In this document: positions 6,610 through 13,049 of the stretch, in pieces | Numbering within the stretch: the stretch's first letter is position 1 | Layout: every line of letters begins with the position of its first letter | Assembly: GCA_965651535.1 (NCBI GenBank) | Contig: CBFGSX010000011.1 | Coordinates: 1-21,939, forward strand | Reading direction: 5' to 3' | DNA: 21,939 nucleotides | Source: JAQGJA01 sp965651535 | GTDB lineage: Bacteria; Pseudomonadota; Alphaproteobacteria; Micavibrionales; SZUA-601 | Notes under the pieces: generated by a model | Told to the model about the DNA's origin: nothing | What the model saw: the letters and a program-made list of their open reading frames with translations, nothing else | Databases searched by the model: none | Made by a program: the position numbers and the translations under genes

Positions 6610-8394
6610 TTACAATGCCCTTACCTTGACGTAGCTGCCCGGGGCGGGTTCGAGGGATTTTTTAATTTTACGCGCGGGGACTTTTTTTCCGCCATGCTTG
6701 GCAATCCATTTGGCCCAATGGTTCCACCATGAACCGTCGAATTGCTTCGCGCCGTCCAGCCATTCATCGGCGCTGTTGGGCAATTTGTCGTTGGTCCAAT
6801 AGCCGTATTTGTTTTTCGATGGGTGGTTGACGATGCCCGCGATATGGCCCGATCCGGCCAGCGTGAAGGTCACTTTACCGTCCAAGAGTTTCGCGCCCGC
6901 ATAGGTCGCTTTCCACGGCGCGATATGATCCTCGGCCGCGGAAATGAAATAGGAAGGCGTGTCGACGTCATGAATATTGAGCGCGGTTTTATTCAACACC
7001 AGCTTGCCCGGCTTGGACAGGTTGTTGTGCAGATACATCTGACGCAGGTAAAAGCTGTGGCAGGATGCGGGGATGCGTGTGGAATCGCTGTTCCAATACA
7101 ATAAATCAAAGGGGAAAGGCTCGCGCCCCAACAGGTAATTATTCACGACAAACGACCAGATCAGGTCATTGGCGCGCAGCATATTGAACGTCGTATGCAG
7201 ATGCCACGCGTCGAGATACCCCTTCTCGGCCATCATGTTTTCCATGGCGGAAATCTGGGACTCGTCGGTAAAGACGGTCAGCTCGCCGGAATCTTCGAAA
7301 TCGATCAACGCGGTGAAAAACGTCGCGGATTTCACGGGGGATTGCCGTCCTTTTGCCTTGAGATAGGCCAGATAGCTCGTGAGCAGCGTTCCGCCGATGC
7401 AATAACCGATGACGTTGACCTGTTTTTCGTTCGTCGCGTCCTGCGCGGCCTTGATCGCGGCCTCGAGACCCTTGGTCATGTAGTCATACCAGCCCAAGTC
7501 ACGGTGGCGCGTATCGGGGTTCGACCATGAGGTGATGAACACCGTGTGCCCCTGATCTACCGCCCATTTGACGAAGGAATTCTCGGGCTGCATATCGAGG
7601 ATGTAATATTTGTTGATCCACGGCGAAATGATGACGAGCGGCGTTTTATAAACCTGTTTGGTCGAGGCTTCGTATTGAATGACCTGGAGCAATTCGTTCT
7701 GGAACACGACCTTGCCCGGCGTAGTGGCCAGATTTTTCCCGACCTCGAACAGCTCTTTTTTGACCATCGAGACCTTGGGCAGGCCGTTATTCTCCTTGAG
7801 ATCGCGGATCAGGTTTTCCATGCCGCGCAGCAAATTCTCGCCGCGGGATTTCAGCGTCTCGTCCAAGACCTCGGGGTTGGTCATCCAGAAATTGCTGGGG
7901 CTAAGCGCGTCCGTATATTGCCGCGCCGCAAAGCGCAATTTGCGCGACAGCGCCGGATCGACGGTCTCAACCTCGAGCAGCCTGTCCTGCATCCAGCGCG
8001 TCGTCAGCAGATAAGTCTGGCGTAGATAGTCAAAAAGCGGATTTTCTACCCAACGCGGATCGCGGAAGCGGCGGTCGTTCTTGTCGGCGGGAATAACCGG
8101 CGCGGCGTTTTTACCGCTCAAGCGCTCGGAGGTTTGCTGCGCAATCCGCAAGCTGTCCTCGAGCAGCTCCTTTTGCGCCTCGAGGATATGCTCGGGATTT
8201 TTGAGCGCCGCCGTCCAGTATTGCAGCACGCTTTGCTGGAGCGCCATCGGATCCTGCGCGGCCTGTTGCGGCATGCGCGTGGAAAACTCTGTCAGTCTTT
8301 CACCCAGAATCTGCCATAATTCCTGCTGTTTTTCGAGGAAACGCTGGCCGGTTTCGGCCCAGTCGTCGATTTTGGGGGCGGGTTGCGCGTTCAT
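6610..8394 (-). CDS. phaC: Class I poly(3-hydroxyalkanoate) synthase
   Basis: This 594-residue cytoplasmic, granule-associated enzyme polymerises 3-hydroxyacyl-CoA into PHA storage polyester. It has the N-terminal domain of class I synthases (about 1-230) and an alpha/beta-hydrolase core. The lipase-like box is GYCIGG with nucleophile C332. The catalytic Asp is D489 in AAEDHIAPW and the catalytic His H517 in GSGHIAG. These correspond to C319, D480 and H508 of the Cupriavidus necator enzyme. Length matches the class I norm (about 590) and no partner subunit is required. No phaA, phaB, phasin or depolymerase gene is nearby, so the rest of the pathway is elsewhere. It diverges from the lipoprotein gene at 8482. 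The ribosome site is weak and the start rests on homology. Confidence 0.97.
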   Translation of the reverse strand: MNAQPAPKIDDWAETGQRFLEKQQELWQILGERLTEFSTRMPQQAAQDPMALQQSVLQYWTAALKNPEHILEAQKELLEDSLRIAQQTSERLSGKNAAPVIPADKNDRRFRDPRWVENPLFDYLRQTYLLTTRWMQDRLLEVETVDPALSRKLRFAARQYTDALSPSNFWMTNPEVLDETLKSRGENLLRGMENLIRDLKENNGLPKVSMVKKELFEVGKNLATTPGKVVFQNELLQVIQYEASTKQVYKTPLVIISPWINKYYILDMQPENSFVKWAVDQGHTVFITSWSNPDTRHRDLGWYDYMTKGLEAAIKAAQDATNEKQVNVIGYCIGGTLLTSYLAYLKAKGRQSPVKSATFFTALIDFEDSGELTVFTDESQISAMENMMAEKGYLDAWHLHTTFNMLRANDLIWSFVVNNYLLGREPFPFDLLYWNSDSTRIPASCHSFYLRQMYLHNNLSKPGKLVLNKTALNIHDVDTPSYFISAAEDHIAPWKATYAGAKLLDGKVTFTLAGSGHIAGIVNHPSKNKYGYWTNDKLPNSADEWLDGAKQFDGSWWNHWAKWIAKHGGKKVPARKIKKSLEPAPGSYVKVRAL

Positions 8395-8481
8395 GCCCGC
8401 GAAAATAGACGCTTTTCCGGGTCTTTTCCAGCCACTAAAGCGCTGCTACACTAGGCCAACCCTAACCCCGATGAGGATTCC

Positions 8482-9414
8482 ATGTTTCCGCGGTATTGCC
8501 TTTTGGCCGTTCTTGCCCTGACCCTTTCCGCCTGCGACAGCATTCCCGATAAATACGCCTTCTGGAACGACGATGCGACGGCCCGCAACGCTACCGAGGC
8601 TCCGCCGCCCAATCTGGCCGATGTTCCGGTTGCCGGAAACACCGAAGCCGCCAAGGCCGAAATGCAGGCCATGCAAAGCCGCCTCGCCGCCGAGCGCCAT
8701 CAGGCCTATTTAGCCGCGCAGGGTTTTGTCCCCGTGGACGATACCGCCCCTCTGCCGCAATTCGATCCGGCTTTCGAAGCGCCGGATATGGGCCAAACCG
8801 ACCTGCCGCCCCCGCCCGTGCAATATCAATATCCGCAAAGTTCGGGCGCGGTTCAGTATAACTATGCCCCCAGCGGCGATGCGGGCTATACCTATGGCTA
8901 CAGCCCCGTCCATATCGCCCAGACCGGCCAATTAAGCGCCCACCAGCAACAGGCTCAGGCCATCGTGGCCGCCAATGACAGCATCAGCATCGACTTCAGC
9001 GCGCTGGACGGCACAGCCTCCGCCCCCGCCGTCGATTACGCCATGCCCTCGGCCATGCTGTCGGGATTGCCTCTGGTCTATTTCAAGCACGGTTCTGCCG
9101 CGCTTGACGCCAAGGATCGCGCCGCTTTACGCGAATTGGCCGCCGAGCTGAAGAACCAGCCCGTCTCGGTCGTCGTTGCGGGTCATGCCAGCAAACGCAC
9201 CGGATTGGGAAATCCTGTCCTGTCGCGCGACGTGAATTTGCGTATGTCCGCCAAGCGCGCCAACGCCGTCATGCGGGAACTGGCCAAGCTGGGCGTCAAT
9301 CCGGAACAGATTTTCGTCACGGCCTATGGCGATTCCATGCCGAATATCGGCAACGTCTCGGGCCTGCCGCAGGAAGCTGCCGACCGCCGCGTCGAAATCC
9401 TGCTTGACCGATAA
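8482..9414 (+). CDS. OmpA-family lipoprotein
   Basis: This 310-residue exported lipoprotein has a short signal peptide with hydrophobic core LLAVLALTL and lipobox LSAC, giving lipidation at C18. A long low-complexity linker follows (about 20-190), acidic and Ala/Pro-rich, then Tyr/Gln-rich. The C-terminal OmpA-like peptidoglycan-binding domain covers about 195-310, from VYFKHGSAALDAKDRAAL to QEAADRRVEILLDR. The family's GHTD motif reads GHASKRTG here, but the later Asn/Arg-rich part (LSRDVNLRMSAKRANAV, ADRRVEI) is kept. It probably tethers envelope membrane to cell wall. Residue +2 after the lipid-bearing cysteine is Asp, which in E. coli retains lipoproteins in the inner membrane. GAGGA lies about 7 bases before the ATG. 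A repeat separates it from recJ. Confidence 0.88.
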   Translation: MFPRYCLLAVLALTLSACDSIPDKYAFWNDDATARNATEAPPPNLADVPVAGNTEAAKAEMQAMQSRLAAERHQAYLAAQGFVPVDDTAPLPQFDPAFEAPDMGQTDLPPPPVQYQYPQSSGAVQYNYAPSGDAGYTYGYSPVHIAQTGQLSAHQQQAQAIVAANDSISIDFSALDGTASAPAVDYAMPSAMLSGLPLVYFKHGSAALDAKDRAALRELAAELKNQPVSVVVAGHASKRTGLGNPVLSRDVNLRMSAKRANAVMRELAKLGVNPEQIFVTAYGDSMPNIGNVSGLPQEAADRRVEILLDR

Positions 9415-9420
9415 AAATAT

Positions 9421-9485
9421 CTGGGGTCTTTGGGCTTGACCCGAAGACCTCTGGGCACTCGGATCAAGTCCAAGTGCCCCAGAGG
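9421..9485. repeat. Double palindrome with CTTGA/TCAAG loops upstream of recJ
   Basis: Hairpin 1, 9425-9449: GGTCTTTGGG with CCCGAAGACC around CTTGA, with one T-G pair. Hairpin 2, 9448-9485: CCTCTGGG plus CACTCGGA with TCCAAGTG plus CCCCAGAGG around TCAAG, with one mismatch and one bulge. The two halves are inverted versions of each other and of the hairpin at 22-42. The right arm contains AGAGG, part of the recJ ribosome site. Confidence 0.8.
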
Positions 9486-9492
9486 GGGAAAT

Positions 9493-11274
9493 ATGTTGGC
9501 TCCGGCCCACCGAGACACATCCGAAACCCTGACATCCCTGTCCGGCAAGCTCTGGCGCTTTGCCGACACGAATGCGCGCACGGCGCAAACCATCGCCCAG
9601 CAGCACGGCCTTGACCCCATGGTCGCCAATATCCTTGCCGCGCGCGGAGCCGATCCGAACGGCCTCGAGAAATTCCTGCATCCGAAATTGCGCGACTGGC
9701 TGCCCGATCCGTTCCTGTTCCGCGATATGGACAAGGCCGCGGCGCGTATTCTCCGCGCCATCGAAACGCATGAAAAAGTCGCCCTGTTCGGCGATTACGA
9801 CGTGGACGGCGCGACCAGCACCGCGCTGATGACGCGCTTCCTGCGCGAGATGGGCGTCGATCCGACATTATATATTCCCGACCGGATGCTGGAAGGCTAC
9901 GGCCCGAACGTGACCGCGTTCCAACAACTGATTACCGCCGGACACACGCTGATCATCACATTGGATTGCGGCGTGTTGGCCTATGAGCCGATTGCCTTTG
10001 CCGAAAAAAACGGCGTCGATGTCGTCGTGCTGGATCATCACATGGCCGCGCCGGAATTGCCCGCCGCGCACGCCGTGGTCAACCCGAACCGCTTGGATGA
10101 AATAACGGGGTTTCGCTATCTGGCCGCCGTCGGCGTAACTTTCGTGACGTTGATCGCCGTGTCGCAGAAACTGAAACAACAGGGCAAGACGCCTCCCGAT
10201 TTGCTCCGGCATCTGGATTTGGTCGCTTTGGGAACCGTTTGCGATGTCGTGCCTCTGGTCGATCTCAACCGTGCGTTGGTCGCGCAAGGTTTGAAAATTA
10301 TGGCGCGCTATGAGAATACGGGCCTCAAGGCGCTGGCCGATGTCGCTGCGCTGGATCAGGCGCCCACGCCCTATCATGCCGGTTTCGTTCTGGGGCCGCG
10401 TTTGAATGCGGGCGGACGGCTGGCCAATTCGTCGCTGGGTGCGACGCTGCTTTCCACCCATGACGAAAACGACGCAGCGAAAATCGCCCGGGAACTCGAC
10501 AGCCACAACAAGGAACGCCAGACCATCGAACGCCAGAGCGTCGAGGAAGCCGTCGGCATGGTCGCGCGCGATCTCGACCGCCACAGCCATGCCATCGTTC
10601 TTGCACACGAAGAATGGCATCCGGGCGTGATCGGCTTGATCGCAGCAAGGCTCAAGGAACAATTCCAGCGCCCGACCTGTATCGTCGCGCTCGACAAAAA
10701 CAGCGGCAAGGGCAAAGCGTCGGGGCGTTCCATCGGCGGGATCGACCTGGGCGCGCTGATCCTCAAGGCGCGTCTCGACGGGCATATTCTCGAAGGCGGC
10801 GGCCACGCCATGGCGGCGGGATTTTCCATCGAAGCCGACAAGATCGACCAGCTACGCGAATTCCTGACCGCCGAACTGACCGAAAAATTCGGCCCCGAAT
10901 TGCCGCCACCGGAAATCACCGTCGACGCCGCGCTGATGCCTGCCGGGGTCAATTTGACCGCCGCCCGGCAATTACAACAATTGGAGCCTTTCGGCGCGGG
11001 AAATCCCTCGCCCCGGCTGGTGCTTGCCCCCGTGCGCCTGCAATCCATCCAGATCGTCAAGGAAAAGCATTTGCGCCTGAACGTCACCGACCTAAGCAAT
11101 CAGCAACGACTTTCTGTTATGCTGTTCGGACAGGCTCAAAGCGCCCTGCACCAGTCCCTGCAAAAGATCACGCCGCAACAGACCGTCGCCATTTTGGGCA
11201 GTCTCAAGGTCAATTGCTGGCAGGGGCGCGAGGAAGCCCAGTTTCTTGCCGACGATATCGCGTTGACGGAGTAG
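9493..11274 (+). CDS. recJ: Single-stranded-DNA-specific exonuclease RecJ
   Basis: This 593-residue DHH-superfamily 5'-to-3' single-strand DNA exonuclease acts in recombination and repair. With the chosen start, motif I DYDVDG is at 101-106, LDCG at 157-160, DHH at 181-183, a later aspartate motif lies in the LVALGTVCDVVPL segment, and the DHHA1 motif GGGHAMAAGFS is near 440. A C-terminal OB-fold region (QLEPFGAGNPSPRL onward) completes the family's length. The frame runs upstream to 9430, but those 21 codons lie inside a palindromic repeat. ATG 9493 follows AGAGGGGGA and is the better start. The stop is 3 bases before the flhB ATG, so the two are co-transcribed and probably translationally coupled, though functionally unrelated. 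Confidence 0.96.
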   Translation: MLAPAHRDTSETLTSLSGKLWRFADTNARTAQTIAQQHGLDPMVANILAARGADPNGLEKFLHPKLRDWLPDPFLFRDMDKAAARILRAIETHEKVALFGDYDVDGATSTALMTRFLREMGVDPTLYIPDRMLEGYGPNVTAFQQLITAGHTLIITLDCGVLAYEPIAFAEKNGVDVVVLDHHMAAPELPAAHAVVNPNRLDEITGFRYLAAVGVTFVTLIAVSQKLKQQGKTPPDLLRHLDLVALGTVCDVVPLVDLNRALVAQGLKIMARYENTGLKALADVAALDQAPTPYHAGFVLGPRLNAGGRLANSSLGATLLSTHDENDAAKIARELDSHNKERQTIERQSVEEAVGMVARDLDRHSHAIVLAHEEWHPGVIGLIAARLKEQFQRPTCIVALDKNSGKGKASGRSIGGIDLGALILKARLDGHILEGGGHAMAAGFSIEADKIDQLREFLTAELTEKFGPELPPPEITVDAALMPAGVNLTAARQLQQLEPFGAGNPSPRLVLAPVRLQSIQIVKEKHLRLNVTDLSNQQRLSVMLFGQAQSALHQSLQKITPQQTVAILGSLKVNCWQGREEAQFLADDIALTE

Positions 11275-11277
11275 ATC

Positions 11278-12339
11278 ATGGCCGAAGGCGGCGACGAAGA
11301 AAAAACCGAAGACCCAACCGACAAAAAGCTGCGCGAGGCGCGCGAAAAAGGCCAGGTCGCCCACAGCCGCGAGGTTAATACGTGGGTCATGCTGTCCACC
11401 GGTGCGATCGTGCTGACTTCAATCGGCGTATGGCTGGCGGGTCGGGTCGGCGACATCATGAAAGAATTCATCGCCAAGCCGCACGCCTTTGCTCTGGACG
11501 GCGGCGGCGTGGCCCGGCTGATGGAATACACGGTCATCGAAATCTTCGGCTTGGTTCTTGTCCCGCTGGCGATTTTCTTCGTGGCGGCGTTCATCGCCGG
11601 ATTCATGCAAGTCGGGCCTCTGATGACTACCGAGCCCATCACGCCCAAGCTGGAAAAAATCGACCCAATCAAAGGCGCCAAGCGCCTTTTCGGCACGCGC
11701 GGTCTGGTTGAGTTCGTCAAGGCCTTCTTCAAGATGCTACTGGTCGGTGTCATCAGTTTTATCGTGCTGTGGCCGATTTACGAGGACGCGCACGGCATGG
11801 TTGGCATTGAAATTCCCGATATTCTGGGATTCATCCTGACCGAGACGCGCCGCCTGTTCATTGCCGTCTGCACCGTCTTTTTCGTTCTCGCCGTCATGGA
11901 TTTCATCTGGCAGAAAATGCAGATGACTAAACAGCTGAGAATGTCGCGGCAGGAAATCAAAGACGAATACAAGCAATCCGAGGGTGACCCGCATATCAAG
12001 GCCCGGCTGCGCCAGCTGCGCGTCGAGCGCGCGCGCAAACGCATGATGCTCAAAGTCCCGACGGCGGATGTCGTCGTCACCAACCCGACGCACTATGCCA
12101 TTGCCATGGAATACAAACAGGACAAATCCGGTGCGCCCGTCGTTGTCGCCAAGGGGCTGGACAAGATCGCCCTTCGAATCCGCGAGATTGCCAAGGAAAA
12201 CGATGTGCCCATCGTGGAAAACCCGCCTCTGGCCCGCGCGCTTTACGACACGGTCGAGCTGGACGAGGAAATCCCTGAGACGCATTACAAAGCCGTCGCC
12301 GAGATTATTTCGTATGTGTTTTCGCTGAAGCGGAGATAA
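11278..12339 (+). CDS. flhB: Flagellar type III export protein FlhB
   Basis: This 353-residue inner-membrane component of the flagellar export gate sets the switch from hook to filament substrates. The charged N-terminus EKTEDPTDKKLREAREKGQV is the family signature. Four membrane segments follow at about 36-56, 88-110, 150-168 and 188-211, then a cytoplasmic domain with the autocleavage site NPTH at 269-272 (VVVTNPTHYAIAMEY) and the conserved GLDKIALRIREIA segment. Length is typical. A virulence-type export paralogue (SctU/EscU) is possible, but sequence features read as flagellar. No other flagellar gene is in the window, although flhB often adjoins fliR or flhA. Here it is joined to recJ, and its stop faces the convergent tRNA-Val. 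Confidence 0.93.
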   Translation: MAEGGDEEKTEDPTDKKLREAREKGQVAHSREVNTWVMLSTGAIVLTSIGVWLAGRVGDIMKEFIAKPHAFALDGGGVARLMEYTVIEIFGLVLVPLAIFFVAAFIAGFMQVGPLMTTEPITPKLEKIDPIKGAKRLFGTRGLVEFVKAFFKMLLVGVISFIVLWPIYEDAHGMVGIEIPDILGFILTETRRLFIAVCTVFFVLAVMDFIWQKMQMTKQLRMSRQEIKDEYKQSEGDPHIKARLRQLRVERARKRMMLKVPTADVVVTNPTHYAIAMEYKQDKSGAPVVVAKGLDKIALRIREIAKENDVPIVENPPLARALYDTVELDEEIPETHYKAVAEIISYVFSLKRR

Positions 12340-12386
12340 AAAAGAGGGAAAAGCCCGCCTTTGCCAAGCCAAAGCCCAAAGGGCGG
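12340..12386 (-). terminator. Probable terminator of tRNA-Val
   Basis: Read on the minus strand, CCGCC (12386-12382) and GGCGG (12359-12355) pair, with additional TTG/CAA pairing inside. Pyrimidine-rich GCTTTTCCCTCTTTTT follows. It fills the gap between the convergent flhB and tRNA-Val and may serve both. The loop is long, so this is tentative. Confidence 0.45.
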
Positions 12387-12387
12387 A

Positions 12388-12462
12388 TGGTGGGCGGTGA
12401 GAGGATTGAACTCCCGACCCACTCGGTGTAAACGAGTTGCTCTACCGCTGAGCTAACCGCCC
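12388..12462 (-). tRNA. tRNA-Val (anticodon TAC)
   Basis: The 7-bp acceptor stem GGGCGGT/ACCGCCC, a D-arm AGCTCAGCGGTAGAGC, and an anticodon stem ACTCG/CGAGT around loop TTTACAC (anticodon TAC, reading GTA) are all visible. The T-arm contains GTTCAATCC. The discriminator is A and CCA is encoded. Length is 75 with CCA, and all canonical positions look intact. Confidence 0.96.
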
Positions 12463-12518
12463 ATCCGAGGGCGAATATAAGGGATTTGGGCGAAGGGTCA
12501 ATCAATAATACATTCTCC

Positions 12519-12599
12519 GTCATTGCGGGCTTGACCCGCAATCTTTGGGATATAATAGCTGTTTTTACCCAAGGATGGCGGCTCGATGGCCGCCATGAC
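12519..12599. repeat. Cloverleaf intergenic repeat, copy 3
   Basis: Closing stem GTCAT (12519-12523) with ATGAC (12595-12599); hairpin TGCGGG/CCCGCA around CTTGA (12524-12540); central stem ATCTTTGGG (12541-12549) with CCCAAGGAT (12568-12576), one T-G pair; second hairpin GGCGGC/GCCGCC (12577-12594). It lies between hupB and tRNA-Val. Confidence 0.85.
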
Positions 12600-12605
12600 G
12601 AAAAT

Positions 12606-12629
12606 CCCCCTCTCCCGCAAGGGGAGAGG
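12606..12629. repeat. CCTCTCCC-family hairpin, single unit
   Basis: CCTCTCCC (12609-12616), loop GCAAG, GGGAGAGG (12622-12629). It equals one end of the elements at 6130-6180 and 6540-6602 but lacks their second hairpin. It directly follows cloverleaf copy 3, so two repeat families abut here. Confidence 0.75.
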
Positions 12630-12630
12630 T

Positions 12631-12662
12631 AAAAAAAGGCGCGGAAGCCAAGCCCCCGCGCC
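12631..12662 (-). terminator. Rho-independent terminator of hupB
   Basis: On the minus strand GGCGCGG (12662-12656) pairs with CCGCGCC (12644-12638), followed by seven T residues (12637-12631). It sits 24 bases beyond the hupB stop. Confidence 0.85.
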
Positions 12663-12685
12663 TTGTCCGAATGAACGGATAAATT

Positions 12686-12967
12686 TTATTTCTTTTTGTT
12701 GACGGCTTCTTTGAGCGCCTGACCGGCTTTGAATTTCGCCTGATAGGAAGCGGCGATCTTCAGCGTTTCACCCGTCTGCGGGTTGCGGCCTTCGCGGGCG
12801 GCGCGGTGCGAGCGGGCAAAGGTGCCGAAACCGACGAGGCGGACTTCGTCGCCTTTTTGCAGGGACATGGTGATCCCCTTGAAAGTGGCGTCGATGGCTT
12901 CTTGTGCTGCCGTGTTGGTGAGGCCGGCGGCTTTGGCCACATAGGCCGTGAGTTCCTGTTTGTTCAC
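12686..12967 (-). CDS. hupB: DNA-binding protein HU
   Basis: This 93-residue nucleoid-associated protein of the HU/IHF family binds and bends DNA without strong sequence specificity, as a dimer. The helical base (VNKQELTAYVAKAAGLTNTA, AQEAIDATFKGI) leads to the saddle LVGFGTFARSHRAAREGRNPQTGE and the final helix FKAGQALKEAV, ending in lysines. The usual IHF arm sequence is not seen and the length matches HU. Start chosen at GTG 12967, with AAGGGGA about 6 bases upstream, because HU proteins begin at this MNKxEL segment. A longer frame to ATG 13018 would add 17 unrelated residues and starts inside an inverted repeat. It follows lon as in E. coli and has its own terminator. Confidence 0.96.
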   Translation of the reverse strand: MNKQELTAYVAKAAGLTNTAAQEAIDATFKGITMSLQKGDEVRLVGFGTFARSHRAAREGRNPQTGETLKIAASYQAKFKAGQALKEAVNKKK

Positions 12968-13000
12968 GATTTTTCCCCTTGGTAATGGCGTTGTGAATGG

Positions 13001-13018
13001 ATGACCCAAAAGGGTCAT
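13001..13018. repeat. Perfect inverted repeat upstream of hupB
   Basis: ATGACCC (13001-13007), AAAA, GGGTCAT (13012-13018), located between the lon stop and the hupB start. It could be an operator or a leader hairpin; no T-tract follows, so it is not a typical terminator. Confidence 0.5.
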
Positions 13019-13049
13019 AAACCAGCCTTACGCCCTTTTTATCAGGGTT

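Noticed and set aside
9868..10806. 312-codon open frame on the minus strand opposite recJ
   Set aside because: Shadow of recJ; composition follows the complementary codon bias and no domain is seen.
12388..12462. tRNA-Val considered as a phage or island attachment site
   Set aside because: No integrase gene and no displaced duplicate of the tRNA 3' end is visible; both sides hold ordinary housekeeping genes.
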